From: Trigonopsis variabilis
Lineage: Eukaryota; Ascomycota; Trigonopsidomycetes; Trigonopsidales; Trigonopsidaceae
NCBI GenBank assembly: GCA_003707065.3
Contig: PPXM03000001.1
Location: 1,488,001 to 1,552,000 of the forward strand
Direction of reading: 5' to 3'
DNA length: 64,000 nt
Made by a program: the position numbers and the translations under genes. The notes beneath the pieces are model-generated. The model saw only the letters and a list, made by a program, of their open reading frames with translations. It did not search any database and was not told where the DNA came from. This document shows positions 10,739-21,404 of the stretch, piece by piece; the stretch's first letter is position 1; each line of letters opens with the position of its first letter.

Positions 10739-11896
10739 ATGCAAGGTGATTTTCACCCGTCCTCGAGTCCTTCGTTTTGGTCAAACCGTCAACAGAATTC
10801 CATCTTATACAGAACCGTTATCCTATACTCGTTTGACTATACCTTATGCTTGTAAGTCAGCCTGTGATATTTTGGCTAATTCATGAAGAATCTTGGCTGC
10901 GTTGGCGCTCTCGCTTGATCTTATTAAACCACGGGCCCGGCTGTTTTACATGACGGATCCGAGTATCCAGTACCCAATGACAAACGAATTGGTGTCCAAC
11001 TTGAGCTGTTTGATCCTGGCATACGTGGTTCCCTTTGTCGTGTGCTCTGCTTTGGCGCTCAGCTCCAACAGAGACCAACTTCGGTGGAAGGCGCGAATCT
11101 GGGAAGTTCACTCGTGCTGGATTGGCCTTTTCATGTCGCTGGCTCTTGTTGGACTAAGTACAAATTTATTAAAGTTCATGATAGGCCGTCCAAGACCAGA
11201 TATGTTGGCTAGGTGCCAACTAGACGAGCATCCTACTCCGGTCATCGTCGACGGATCAACCCTCATTCTTTACTCTATCGACTCGTGTACTTCGTCGAAA
11301 ACACTGAAATTGTGGGATGGTTTCAGATCCTTCCCTAGCGGTCATTCTTCTTGTGCGTTCACTCCTCAGAGTCGCTTGGGCTTTATTAACTCTGTAGATG
11401 CGTTTGGGGGACTGGGATTCTTGTCCTGTTATCTGGCTGGACGATTCGGTATACTTTTAGGTAGTAGGCCGGCCTGGAAGATAATTGCTGCTTACAGGTA
11501 AACTGGTCATTGATGCTCTGCTAACTCTTGAAGCCCTCTTCTTTTAGCCGCCCTCATAGCTGCCTCCAGGATTTCTGACTATCGCCATCATCCTTTAGAC
11601 GTCATCTTTGGATCCCTTCTTGGTCTTTCTCTCGGCATTGCCAGTTATCTTCATTATTTCAACTCCCCTCTTGACCCCCAGCTGGCTGGCATACCGAGAG
11701 AAGCTTCAAGGTACGTTAAGGACCAGGCACTCTCTTCTTCGCCAGTATAATCTCGCTCTAGATGCTCATTGTATGATGCCAACTTCACGATGCCTAACTA
11801 ACCCGTAGCTATATAAACCTCTCGCAGGATAATTTGATCCCTGACGTCGAAAACGCCACGGCTCTCTCCTCTCGCCGAGGATCTGCTACCCCGTGA
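10739..11896 (+). CDS. PAP2-family lipid phosphate phosphatase (Dpp1/Lpp1-like)
   Basis: Dephosphorylates lipid phosphates such as phosphatidate or diacylglycerol pyrophosphate at ER or vacuolar membranes (family knowledge). Five exons: 10739-10851, 10889-11352, 11398-11497, 11534-11710 and 11809-11896, giving 313 residues. All three phosphatase motifs are present: KFMIGRPRP (K-x6-RP), FPSGHSS (PSGH) and SRISDYRHHPLD (SR-x5-H-x3-D). Six hydrophobic segments surround them, and DPSIQYP lies in the first loop as in Dpp1. Intron 2 (45 nt, GTGCGT...TAACTCTGTAG) has a length divisible by three and no in-frame stop. Removing it restores the family-like GHSSYAFGGLGFLS. The last exon boundary is less certain; an alternative donor at 11737 would give a shorter tail. 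Confidence 0.88.
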
Positions 11897-12008
11897 TGAA
11901 GCTTGAATCCGCAAAGGATCGCTATCCCTTCGTCAAGTGCTATCTACGAAAACTGTACTCAAATTTAATGTAAACAGACCTATCCAATAAATTAACAAGA
12001 CAATACAA

Positions 12009-14385
12009 TCACCACTCTTGCGCTTGTACACGGGCCCGCTTAATGGGCCGAAGAGGAACGGCGGTTAAGCTTCCACCCTCTAACCAGCTGAATTTGGAGG
12101 CGCGGAGGTGCTCATAAGCCTTGATCTCGTCCTCCTTTTGTAAAGTAATTCCAATATCATCCAGTCCGTTAACAAGACAGTGTTTCCGGAACTCCTCGAC
12201 ATCAAACGAGGCAAGCTCTTCTCCAGTTGCTCCGTTAAAGATCTTCTGGTTCACTAGATCGACCTTGAGAGGTTGCTTGGCCCTAGCAACAGGAGCAATC
12301 TTTTCGACTATGGTAGTTTGGGGAAGACGAATACATAACAGACCATTCTTGAACGAGTTGTTGAAGAAAATGTCACCAAAAGAGGGTGCAACGATGCATC
12401 GAATACCGAAATCGGCAAGCGCCCAAGGAGCATGTTCTCGACTCGATCCGCAGCCAAAGTTCTCACCAGTGACAATCAGAAACTTGGCATGGTCATATGG
12501 AGGTACATTGAGAACGAAATCAGTAGGTTCCATAACTCCATCGGCATTGGGCTTTTGACGGCGTTCATAAAAGAGACCAACTTTGAGACCAGTACGCTTG
12601 ATAGTCTTGAGAAATTGCTTGGGGATAATGGCATCCGTGTCGACGTTTGACATGTCCAGAGGAGCAGCAACGCCCTCCTCGACAGTAAAGACGGGAATAC
12701 CAGTGCCGCCTCCCTTGACAGTAGGATCGGGTTCAGTCTTAGCTTCGGCAGCTTCTTGTTTTGCGAGATCGTCATCGGCAGGAGAGTCAGGAGGAATATC
12801 GTTCACCTTATCATCGGAAGTTAAGTTATCGGTTTCAGGGAGCGCTTCTTCCTCGGCAATGATTGTAGACAATTCAACAGTAGGGAGTTTATTTGTATCT
12901 TTGACCAAAAATTCTCGGACGTCGACAAGATGGCCAGTAATAGCAGCAGCAGCAGCCATTGCCGGAGAAACCAAGTGAGTTCGACCCTGAGCACCTTGAC
13001 GACCTTCGAAATTCCGATTCGAGGTCGATGCGCATCGCTCGCGAGGAGAAAGGATATCTGGGTTCATTCCTAGACACATTGAGCAACCAGCTTCACGCCA
13101 TTCAAAGCCGGCATCTTCAAAGATCTTATCGAGCCCTTCTTGCTCGGCTTGTTCTTTAACTAGACCAGAGCCAGGGACGACGAGGACACGAAGGACATTA
13201 GAAGCCTTCTTTCGACCCTTAGCAATGCCAGCAGCGATCCGAAGATCTTCAATTCGAGCGTTGGTGCACGAACCGATAAACACTTTATCGATTGCGACCG
13301 AAGCCAAGGGAGTATTGGGTTCGAGACCCATGTAAGTCAGAGAGCGCTCGACAGCACTCCGCTTATTAGGATCAGCAATCTTTGCGGGGTCAGGTGTGGA
13401 TCCAGTAATAGGAAGGGCGTCTTGAGGAGAAGTACCCCAAGTGACGGTGGGGATAATATCAGCAGCCTCGAGGATAACTTCTAGATCGAATTTAGCGCCA
13501 GGATCAGTCTTGAGAGTCCTCCAGTAAGCTAATGCCTTCTCCCATTGGGCACCTTTGGGAGAGAGAGGCTTATCAGACAGATAATCAAAAGTTATTTGAT
13601 CGGGAGCAATGAGACCGGCTCTGGCACCAGCTTCAATTGCCATATTACACATGGACATTCTTGCTTCCATGGTCAATTGTCGCACTGCCTCGCCAGCAAA
13701 CTCAATCACACAGCCTGTGCCTCCCGCAGTACCAATGTGACCAATGATATGCAGAATCATATCCTTGGACGTGACACCGGGCGAAAGCGAACCGTTAACC
13801 TGGATGAGCATGTTTTTGGATTTGGGCTGGATCAAGGTTTGGGTGGCCAGGACATGCTCGACCTCAGAAGTTCCAATGCCAAAGGCCAAAGCACCAAAAG
13901 CACCGTGCGTCGAAGTGTGCGAGTCACCACAGACAATCGTAGTTCCGGGTAAAGTAAAGCCTTGTTCAGGTCCAACCACATGGACAATTCCTTGTCGCGC
14001 ATCAGTCATACCGAAATAGCGTAGACCGAACTTTTTCACATTATCTTCTAAGGTCTCGACTTGAATTCTCGAGTCGTGTTCTTTAATAAACGTCGAAATC
14101 GATCTGAAATCGGCTCGACTGCTGGTTGGAATATTGTGGTCGACCGTGGCAAGCTATTCACGTTAGCATTGATCCTGCTTGCTAGAGTAAACTTACCGTG
14201 CAATCTATCCGTCGTACTTTCCGTCCTGCATTGCCCAATCCTTCAAAAGCCTGAGGTGAGGTGACTTCGTGAACCAAATGTCGATCAATATAGATCAGGG
14301 GAGACGAGGTGTTCTTCCCACTGACAACGTGATCGTTATAGATCTTATCATATAAGGTCGTAGGACCAGATATAGCTTCAGGCAT
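12009..14385 (-). CDS. LEU1: 3-isopropylmalate dehydratase LEU1
   Basis: Isomerises 2- to 3-isopropylmalate in leucine synthesis. The fungal enzyme is one chain with the large and small bacterial subunits fused. Two exons (14385-14197 and 14153-12009; 43-nt intron GTAAGT...GTGAATAG) give 777 residues, close to yeast Leu1. The N-terminus [21 protein letters not shown] leads to [18 protein letters not shown]. The aconitase-type 4Fe-4S ligands are in [12 protein letters not shown] and [10 protein letters not shown]. The swivel half carries [14 protein letters not shown] and [15 protein letters not shown]. An acidic linker (about residues 490-530) joins the halves. A TTG three codons upstream was rejected in favour of the ATG. 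Confidence 0.96.
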
Positions 14386-14886
14386 GATGGACAAGTCGTA
14401 GATAACTAACTGGTTTGATGCAATTTGCTGCTTGGCTCGGATCTTATATTTTCTTGTATCGGGCCGAAATCGCTGCGATGGCGGATCAGATCACCTGGAT
14501 GCGTGGAAAAGCCCTCCTGCCGGCATGTCTACGGACAACAAAGTCAATCTAATGAAATTTTTACCTATTTTATATGGATAGAACGCAAAATACTTCCGGA
14601 CTTCTTTCTGTTATGGGACTTTTACTCTTGTTTCTATGATTCTACTCGGATAATGTGTAACCCCACAAGCCATTTGTGTGCGCCGAGAGCCTCTTTCACG
14701 CCAGTGATATTACTCATCTCTGCCACCTGATTGGCTACATCCGGCTACCGTACTCCGCAGTTGGGAGAAGTCCCCAGAGACTCGAGAGAAAGTTGACGAG
14801 AAGAGTCATTACGAGGGCGTCTACAGTGTCGTAACCAAAAAAAATCCTTGTCCTATTGTAAACTCAAACCATTCAAACGAATGATG
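14386..14886. other. Intergenic LEU1 promoter / SSY5-like 3' end
   Basis: Spacer between two minus-strand genes. I looked for a Leu3-type everted CCGG pair and found no convincing one. No gene seen. Confidence 0.5.
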
Positions 14887-17064
14887 CTATATCCGCGCAT
14901 AAGCCTCGTCACTATATTCGCTTTCACTGCCCCCTATGCGCTCGTCCTTTTCCGAAACACCAACCACTCCCCAAGGGATATGAGTCACCTCATAAAGGCG
15001 GTTCAGCACCGTCCGCATTGGAGTGAACAAGCCGAATTCGCGGCGTTCGCCGTCGTAGGCATGAAGAATTCCAATAACACTCAGCCCGCTCTCTCCAGGA
15101 CCAGGCTTCTCTAATAGCCACGCTCCACTATCTCCGCCAGACGCGAAGAAAGGCTGGGGAGATCCTACCACAAACTCGCTGCTCTGAAGAGTTCCGTCTG
15201 CCCAGTAGATAATTTTGGGCCCGTTGAATCGCCCCTGAGTAAATTTGCTCGTCGATCCATACTTGAAGACGCTCATACCGGGAATCAGCCGGTCAGCAAT
15301 CCGTCGAACATATAAGTTGGAAAACATAAGAGCAGGATCATGTTCATTGAACGCATAATCTTCGCCGAGAAAATTCTCGCCTGTAACCCCTTCTCTGCAC
15401 TTTATAACTGCGATATCACTCACAGAGCCATCGACTATCGTTCGCTCGCCCCACACGATCCTGCCAAAGGTCGCTGGAGTGTTGCGGAAGTTCTTGACTG
15501 GAAACTTCTCGTCTATCTCTTTCAATGCAGCCTCGTAGGCTTCTACTTCAATGGTGCCTGGCGCCTGCTTCTTCCATTCGGTATACATGGCATTCCGATA
15601 GGCGTTGATCAACACGGGGGACGGAACGGCGACTTCGGGATAGACTCCCCGGTTTTCGGTGAGACAAACGTGGGCGCAAGTAGTAGCAAAAGAACATCCC
15701 TTGTAATCGGCCATACGAGGATCGTCCATACTGATCTTGGGGCAGATATATCCCCCGAGAGTACCGCTCAACGTCTCAGCATTGCCAGCTGCAATCGACA
15801 CTGACATGGGAGGAGCCTCTGGGTTCTCTGGGATCCGATACGGGGCTCTAAATCCACCAGCAGGGCAGATATAGTCTTTCATGTAAAAGCAATGGACATC
15901 TGGAGAGATGTCCCAGAGCCCAAGGACATTTTCGACCTTATCAGGTCGGAGCTCGGGTAAGCCAAAGAACAGAGAGGTGATGGCAAAGTCCACAGAGAAT
16001 CCACGCAGGATAGGCGCTATAAAGGATCCTTCTGGCTCGGAAACATCATGGCTTCCACTATGGGCCAGACTATCGATGATACTGGCCACTTGGGACGCCC
16101 CCGGAAGAGGAGGAGCAGAACCAAACGCAAAGTTCGACAGTTGGGGCAAAGTACCATGAGAAAATGGGATGAGGCCAAGTTTCACGCCAACGTGGTATAT
16201 CTGACGTAATAGCACTGCTCTTGTAGCTGCATATGCAGTATCGTGAAGGAGGTTGTCGCAGAAGTGGAAGGCGACCTTGAGCAAGCGCACCAAAGAAGGA
16301 CTGCTTCTTAGGCTGATACTTCCAGCGTTTAGGGACGCATCTTTTAGCGTCTGAGAGTTTCCAAACGCACGCAACTGATCACTGAGCATGCCTGCCCCTC
16401 GAGTGAGACTGATCGATTTGCTGACGACGCATTTCTCCAAGATACTCCGTGCCGAGTCTGCCAGTCTCATTATCGCTTCATCAAGAGACATAGGCCTTCC
16501 CTGAAGAGACTTGAACTGCAGCCAGTCACCAGGGGGGGACGAGCCAGATGCTATGGCAGGCTGGGAGCGATTTTCAGCCGGTGCCACAACCCGCATGGGC
16601 CGGCCGACGTTTTTTAGCAGCGACGAGTCTCTACTGCCCTGGCTGAAGTGACTAGGAGGGCGGATTGAAGACGGAGCGGTGGACGCAGTATCGGCCAATG
16701 AATAAGGGGCGGAGAAGATGGATGAGAGGTCTGACACTGAAGCTGAATCTATCGATAACGGATTGGAGGTATGAGAAATAAACGAAGGCTCGTAGATTGA
16801 AGATCGAATAGTCCGGGTATCCCATTGCGAGCTCCTCGACCGCGACCACGAACCTGGAAAAGGAATCTCGGTATGTGTCGTTATCTCATTCGTCTGGCTG
16901 ACCCTTAGACCAACGTCTCGCGATGCACTGTTGGATTCGCCAGTCGAAGATGATTCCGCCGTCGTATTCGTCGACGATGACGATAGCGGCTCTTGACCAG
17001 GCTTGCTGGCCTTTTTATCCCGCTGACGTTGCGCCCAGCCATCAAGGACATCTCTATAAGACAT
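14887..17064 (-). CDS. SSY5: Ssy5-like serine endoprotease (peptidase family S64)
   Basis: In yeast, Ssy5 is the protease of the plasma-membrane SPS amino-acid sensor: on induction it clips latent Stp transcription factors to turn on permease genes. This intronless 725-residue protein has a Ser/Thr-rich disordered N-terminus (about 1-180), a helical prodomain-like part (about 190-390) and a chymotrypsin-like domain. The triad is visible as His465 (FATTCAHVCL), Asp550 (GSVSDIAVI) and Ser646 (ASGGDSGAWLL). These lie almost exactly where I recall the yeast residues. The C-terminal block EFGLFTPMRTVLNRL is also conserved. All catalytic residues are intact, so it is probably active. The ATG at 17064 fits the N-terminal pattern. 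Confidence 0.85.
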   Translation of the reverse strand: MSYRDVLDGWAQRQRDKKASKPGQEPLSSSSTNTTAESSSTGESNSASRDVGLRVSQTNEITTHTEIPFPGSWSRSRSSQWDTRTIRSSIYEPSFISHTSNPLSIDSASVSDLSSIFSAPYSLADTASTAPSSIRPPSHFSQGSRDSSLLKNVGRPMRVVAPAENRSQPAIASGSSPPGDWLQFKSLQGRPMSLDEAIMRLADSARSILEKCVVSKSISLTRGAGMLSDQLRAFGNSQTLKDASLNAGSISLRSSPSLVRLLKVAFHFCDNLLHDTAYAATRAVLLRQIYHVGVKLGLIPFSHGTLPQLSNFAFGSAPPLPGASQVASIIDSLAHSGSHDVSEPEGSFIAPILRGFSVDFAITSLFFGLPELRPDKVENVLGLWDISPDVHCFYMKDYICPAGGFRAPYRIPENPEAPPMSVSIAAGNAETLSGTLGGYICPKISMDDPRMADYKGCSFATTCAHVCLTENRGVYPEVAVPSPVLINAYRNAMYTEWKKQAPGTIEVEAYEAALKEIDEKFPVKNFRNTPATFGRIVWGERTIVDGSVSDIAVIKCREGVTGENFLGEDYAFNEHDPALMFSNLYVRRIADRLIPGMSVFKYGSTSKFTQGRFNGPKIIYWADGTLQSSEFVVGSPQPFFASGGDSGAWLLEKPGPGESGLSVIGILHAYDGERREFGLFTPMRTVLNRLYEVTHIPWGVVGVSEKDERIGGSESEYSDEAYARI

Positions 17065-17642
17065 TATTGATCAGGCAAAGAGGCAAGAACAAAGACGCTC
17101 GCCTGGCGGAAGTCGCTTGAGTGGTGGCCCTCAACCTGAAAAAAGATGAGTCTGATGACTTTTGGCCGTGAGTGGGTACAGCGCCGTTTGGGTCAAGGAT
17201 CTTTTCAATACACGGCATCAACCCTGTGACAGACGTCTACGCGCGTCCCATCAACCAACCCCAATGGTTCTTGAAAAGAGATCGACTGAGCAACCCTAAT
17301 ATGGTTAGCAACTGTGACTGTTTGTTACAAGGTGTGTACGCTCGCTTGAGTGACACAAGAGGATGAGGGCTGTATGTCTAGAGAAGATAAGTCTTTGTGA
17401 CAGAGATTCCATGGGCTGGCATAGTAACCGGGAATGGAATGACGCTGGCCACAATAGAAAGGGTGGTTGTGATGAGATGGACAAGGGCTGTAGTAGAACG
17501 GTGTAGCATATATCCCAACTTCAGTCAGCCAATCTTCTCGCAGTGACAATTAGCGCGCGTTTGAGTGAGAAGCTTGAATTGAGCAGAACATAAGTTGTGT
17601 TGCGCCTGCTGTTTTCTATCTTCCTACTCGCTTCTTAGCACG
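17065..17642. other. Divergent promoter region, SSY5-like / kinase
   Basis: Spacer of 578 bp between oppositely oriented genes. Only short low-quality reading frames are present; I see no gene. Confidence 0.5.
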
Positions 17643-20635
17643 ATGGCTCCTTCGCTTTTCTCTTGCTCTCGATTGTCTTTGAGTAAACACGATGCGTCTG
17701 CTGGCCCTGGATCTCCAGAGTCGACCAAGTCAGCTCTGGCGGATGAATATTCAAAACATAATACCAATCATAGTTCTGAACCCGAACGACCGTTATCTGC
17801 TGGACCTGACAGTCCTTCTAAAAGAACCGTGCGACGCATCTCACGGTTCTTCAAATCATTCCGATTATCAATGTCTCGCATATCAGCCGACACTCACCAT
17901 ACCAAACTATCTGATCACCATCATTCGGCTCCTCCATCGGCCGAGAAGACCGTTCGATTCGATGGTCTTCGTTCTTGCTCTAGCGCTTCGTCTGACCAGA
18001 GTCTCGAAAGTTCCTTGTCAGAAGGTGATTCACTAACCCGTTTGAAGTACTGTTCCCCTGAAAGGGCACCCATATCTCCTAGTTTTCCTGACAGACCGGC
18101 ATCTTTACCTTATCCTCCATGTGGAGCTCCATCTTCAGCGTGCTCGCTTGGCAATGATACCCTCGTGGACCACTCTGGTGGCCTATGGTCTACTTCTTAT
18201 TCTTCTATTCCTAATTATAATCGTCCCAAATTGACCATTAATACCAACCTGTCTCCTCCAGTCCAGCCACCAGAGGAGTTGAAACCATTTCAGTTTCAGC
18301 CGTCCAACATGGCACCGTTGCAAAAGCCTGATGGTTATCGTGCCCAGAGACCGCACTCACACGAGTGTGCTCCTAACTCTTGTTATATTTCCTCTTCAAG
18401 ACCGGCATCTTGTAGCCAAGCATCGCGCTCCCCGTCTCGCTCCCCGTCCCCGAGATCTTCACTATCACCAGATCGCATCTGTCATACCCCTCCTTGCCGT
18501 ATACCTCGAAGTGAAAGTCATGCCTATCCTGGAGTGCAGACGCAAAATATCAGGCGCCCTGTTTCCAATGATTTCTCTTTACAGGGAAACCATAACGTCC
18601 ACCTTGGTCCTCAGCCCTTCAGACCGGAATACCATGGACAGCAGTTGTACTCTCAACGAAAAGCGACCCCGGAAAGCGAGCGGAGCCGAGCCCATACGGA
18701 ATCGTTCCTGTCCCAGAGACGAACTGACACGCGAGGTAGATCTCCTGTGGGCTACTATTCGCATCCAAGGCAAGAAGATGACTTTAATAGGGCTCATATG
18801 GGCCAGTATCCGTCCTCAAGACAGCTCCACGATAAGATTGCGTGTCCAGATGTCTCAGGCTGCGTCTCATCACGGGAAGGTCAACATACTAATGGTCCAC
18901 ACGTTAATAGATACGCTTATCGAAGACCAGATTGCGTTGAAAATGGGCAACAGATGGGTTCTATTGCAGCAAGACAACAGCATGGTCCGCATGCTGGCCA
19001 TTTCGACACGCATGTTCGACCGAACGATGTTGGTGTACCATCAGATACAGGTGATGTTCCTCAAAAGGAATTCCAGAATAGTATGAATTGCTCACGTCCA
19101 ACTCGAGTTCCCTTGGCCAACGTTCCTGCTCCCAACCCAAGTGGAAATTACCTGACGAGGCCATTTACTCCCATTCCTCTACAGGCTCACGCAGAAACCT
19201 ATACACGCGCGTCTTCAGAACCAGTACCTTCAACGGTGATTCGATCTGGACAAGGTGATGAAACATTGCAGCGTGGTAGTTCGCGCAGTCGCTCAAGCTC
19301 ACCGAGGAAGAAGGCTCGTCAACAAATCAGCAACGTGTCGAATAAGGTCGAAGATTTCATTTTTATGTACAAGATTGCTGACGGCAATTCTGCAAAGGTA
19401 TATGCGGCTAGAGAAAGGAGCAATGGACGACTTTTAGCTATGAAAATTGTCGATAAGAGATCGATCATTGACAAGAAAATGATGTTTTGCCTTCGAGCTG
19501 AGCGCAATATTCTTGTCCGTGTGACAGAATCTCGATGTAAATGGCTTAGTCGCTTAGAATCATGGTAAGAAATCATATTGACCAAACATTAACTATAAGT
19601 TTCCAAGATGAACTGAATATCTACTTTGTGATGCCTTACTACTGTGGAGGACCACTGTTTCAGGCGATTATTTTTCTAGATGATAATAACCTCCTCAAAG
19701 AGAGCAACGTCAAGCCATATGCAATTCAGATGATTGCAGCTATAGAGGAACTACACAATAACAATATTATTCACCGCGATGTCAAGCCAGAGAACTTTCT
19801 GATCAGATCTAATGGACACTTAGTATTGACTGATTTTGGAATGTCATATGCCAGCCGCATGTTTTACGGAATCGATGGCAGTGATCGGGTTAACGTTCGA
19901 TGTGGAACAAATGGATTTGAAAGTCCAGAGATCTTAGCGCGAGAATGTTATGATGGCAGAACAGACTATTGGTCGCTAGGAATCATACTGTACGAGATTG
20001 CTCACGGTCGGAATCCCATCTTCAATCCCAAGACGGACAAGTTCCCGAGTGTAGAGGACCGAGATCGCGAAATCAGAAGCCGAACAAAAAAGCTGATGAC
20101 TGGGTTGATTGATCATGGTCCTTTGTTCCCGATATCCAGTTCTTTCAAGGATTTAATCAGGCAACTGCTTTCTCCCTGTCGACAGAGGATTGGAAGCGAT
20201 GCGTATATTTGGACAGGGCGAATGGGGACAATGAACAAAGACCAAGTCTGTGCAGCATGCGTCAAAAACGATGCCACAGCTATAAAAATGCATCCATGGT
20301 TTCGAGATGTCGATTGGAATGATCTAGAGTCTCTGGAGATGCTCTATCAGGTCGATCCTTCCGATCCCGTGACGGTCAAAGACCAGTCTTTTGTTCCATT
20401 TGGGGGAGAAAAGACCCGACCGTCGTGTACGGTCATCAGCAGAGATGATTATCTCAACATTCCAGATTCGATGCGGATTGAGATGATCTACGGCTTTATG
20501 AATTACGAGTGGTTTGCTCCCGATTATGGAGAGAGGACATTACCCGCGCGAGACAAAGAGCGAGCAACCATAAGCGGCAAAGGGTGTAGGGAAGCCGCCA
20601 ATTGCGACAGGAAGGTGGAGCATAGTTACTGCTGA
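17643..20635 (+). CDS. Large AGC-like Ser/Thr protein kinase
   Basis: Two exons (17643-19564, 19600-20635; 35-nt intron GTAAGA...TTAACTATAAG) give 985 residues. The first ~560 residues are disordered, rich in Ser, Pro, His and Arg, with RSRSSSPRKK just before the kinase domain. The kinase domain runs from about 569 to 880: ATP-site Lys in LLAMKIVDK, catalytic HRDVKPENFL, metal-binding LTDFGMSY, activation segment GTNGFESPEIL and DYWSLGIILYEIA. An AGC-type C-tail follows (MHPWFRDVDWNDL, later FMNYEWF resembling a hydrophobic motif). The glycine loop reads IADGNSAKVY and keeps only one of the usual glycines. HRD..KPENFL and the C-tail resemble NDR/Dbf2 or PKC-related kinases, but I cannot place it in a named subfamily. 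The ATG at 17643 follows a good context; the upstream TTG was ignored. Confidence 0.82.
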
Positions 20636-21404
20636 AGTCGGAGACTGTTGTAGAATGGGGACTGCTTTGGTATAGTCGACCAAATGTACTGTGAATAGCT
20701 GTACTATATAAATAAGAAATTGCTGAAATTTTGTCCTCATGATTCTTCCTAGTTTAAATACTAAGAAATGATGAAACCCCGCGTCAGCCAGCCAAAAGCC
20801 TCCTGGAGAACGGCTTTATAGCTTACTATTCAGCGACGGCTAACGTGTCGAAAGCGTCTGCGCTTTTCTTGTTACACTTTCAGACGCCAGAGGACCTTCT
20901 GATTATTAGTACTGGGATGAATCAATTCTGTAAACTTTGCATCAGACGAGGATTGTGCGCCTGACTGCATTTCTTGCAGTCACTGTTCCTCGTGAAGTGA
21001 ATCTCGGTCCTATGAATCTGGAGTGGCGAAAAAGACTGATTTCTTCGAACAAAATTGCTTGTTTAAACGACGTGTATCTAAATCTACTAATTTTGTAGAA
21101 CGTCCACCCTATGAAGCTGGTGAGATACTTGTGTACAGAGACGAATGGGCCAGCTCCAAATGTAGACTGAAAGGTGACCAATGATGCTCTTTAGAGGACT
21201 TTTCGAGCATTCTGGAAAAGCTCAAGTTCAAATATAACAAGCGACAGACTACATGCCACATTACCGCTATTAATTTAGGCGGCAGTCGCGATATGGGAGA
21301 TTGGATTGTCTCTGCTGTATGGATAAACCCAGTGGGAGGTGTGGTGTGCCTAGCAACCCCATAATTCACCCGCAAGGCCCGACTTGTCGATTCAATTGGC
21401 CGTC
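20636..21404. other. Intergenic region with possible unannotated coding fragments
   Basis: A 769-bp gap between two plus-strand genes. Several plus-frame stretches read like protein without a start-to-stop model: near 20940-21070 (VTVPREVNLGPMNLEWRKR), near 21108-21170 (ERPPYEAGEILVYRDEWASS) and near 21200-21363 (ending AVWINPVGGVVCLATP, stop at 21361-21363). Joining them needs introns of 21-27 nt, shorter than any other here, and the phases do not agree. It may be a decayed or fast-evolving gene, or chance. Confidence 0.25.

Noticed and set aside
12121-12558. 145-residue plus frame over LEU1
   Set aside because: Antisense shadow of the conserved LEU1 small-subunit domain.
14386-14886. Leu3-type site upstream of LEU1
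   Set aside because: CCGG occurrences are present but not in the paired spacing of the Leu3 consensus.
18331-19086. 251-residue frame within the kinase N-terminal region
   Set aside because: Out-of-frame shadow of the disordered kinase N-terminus; no domain.
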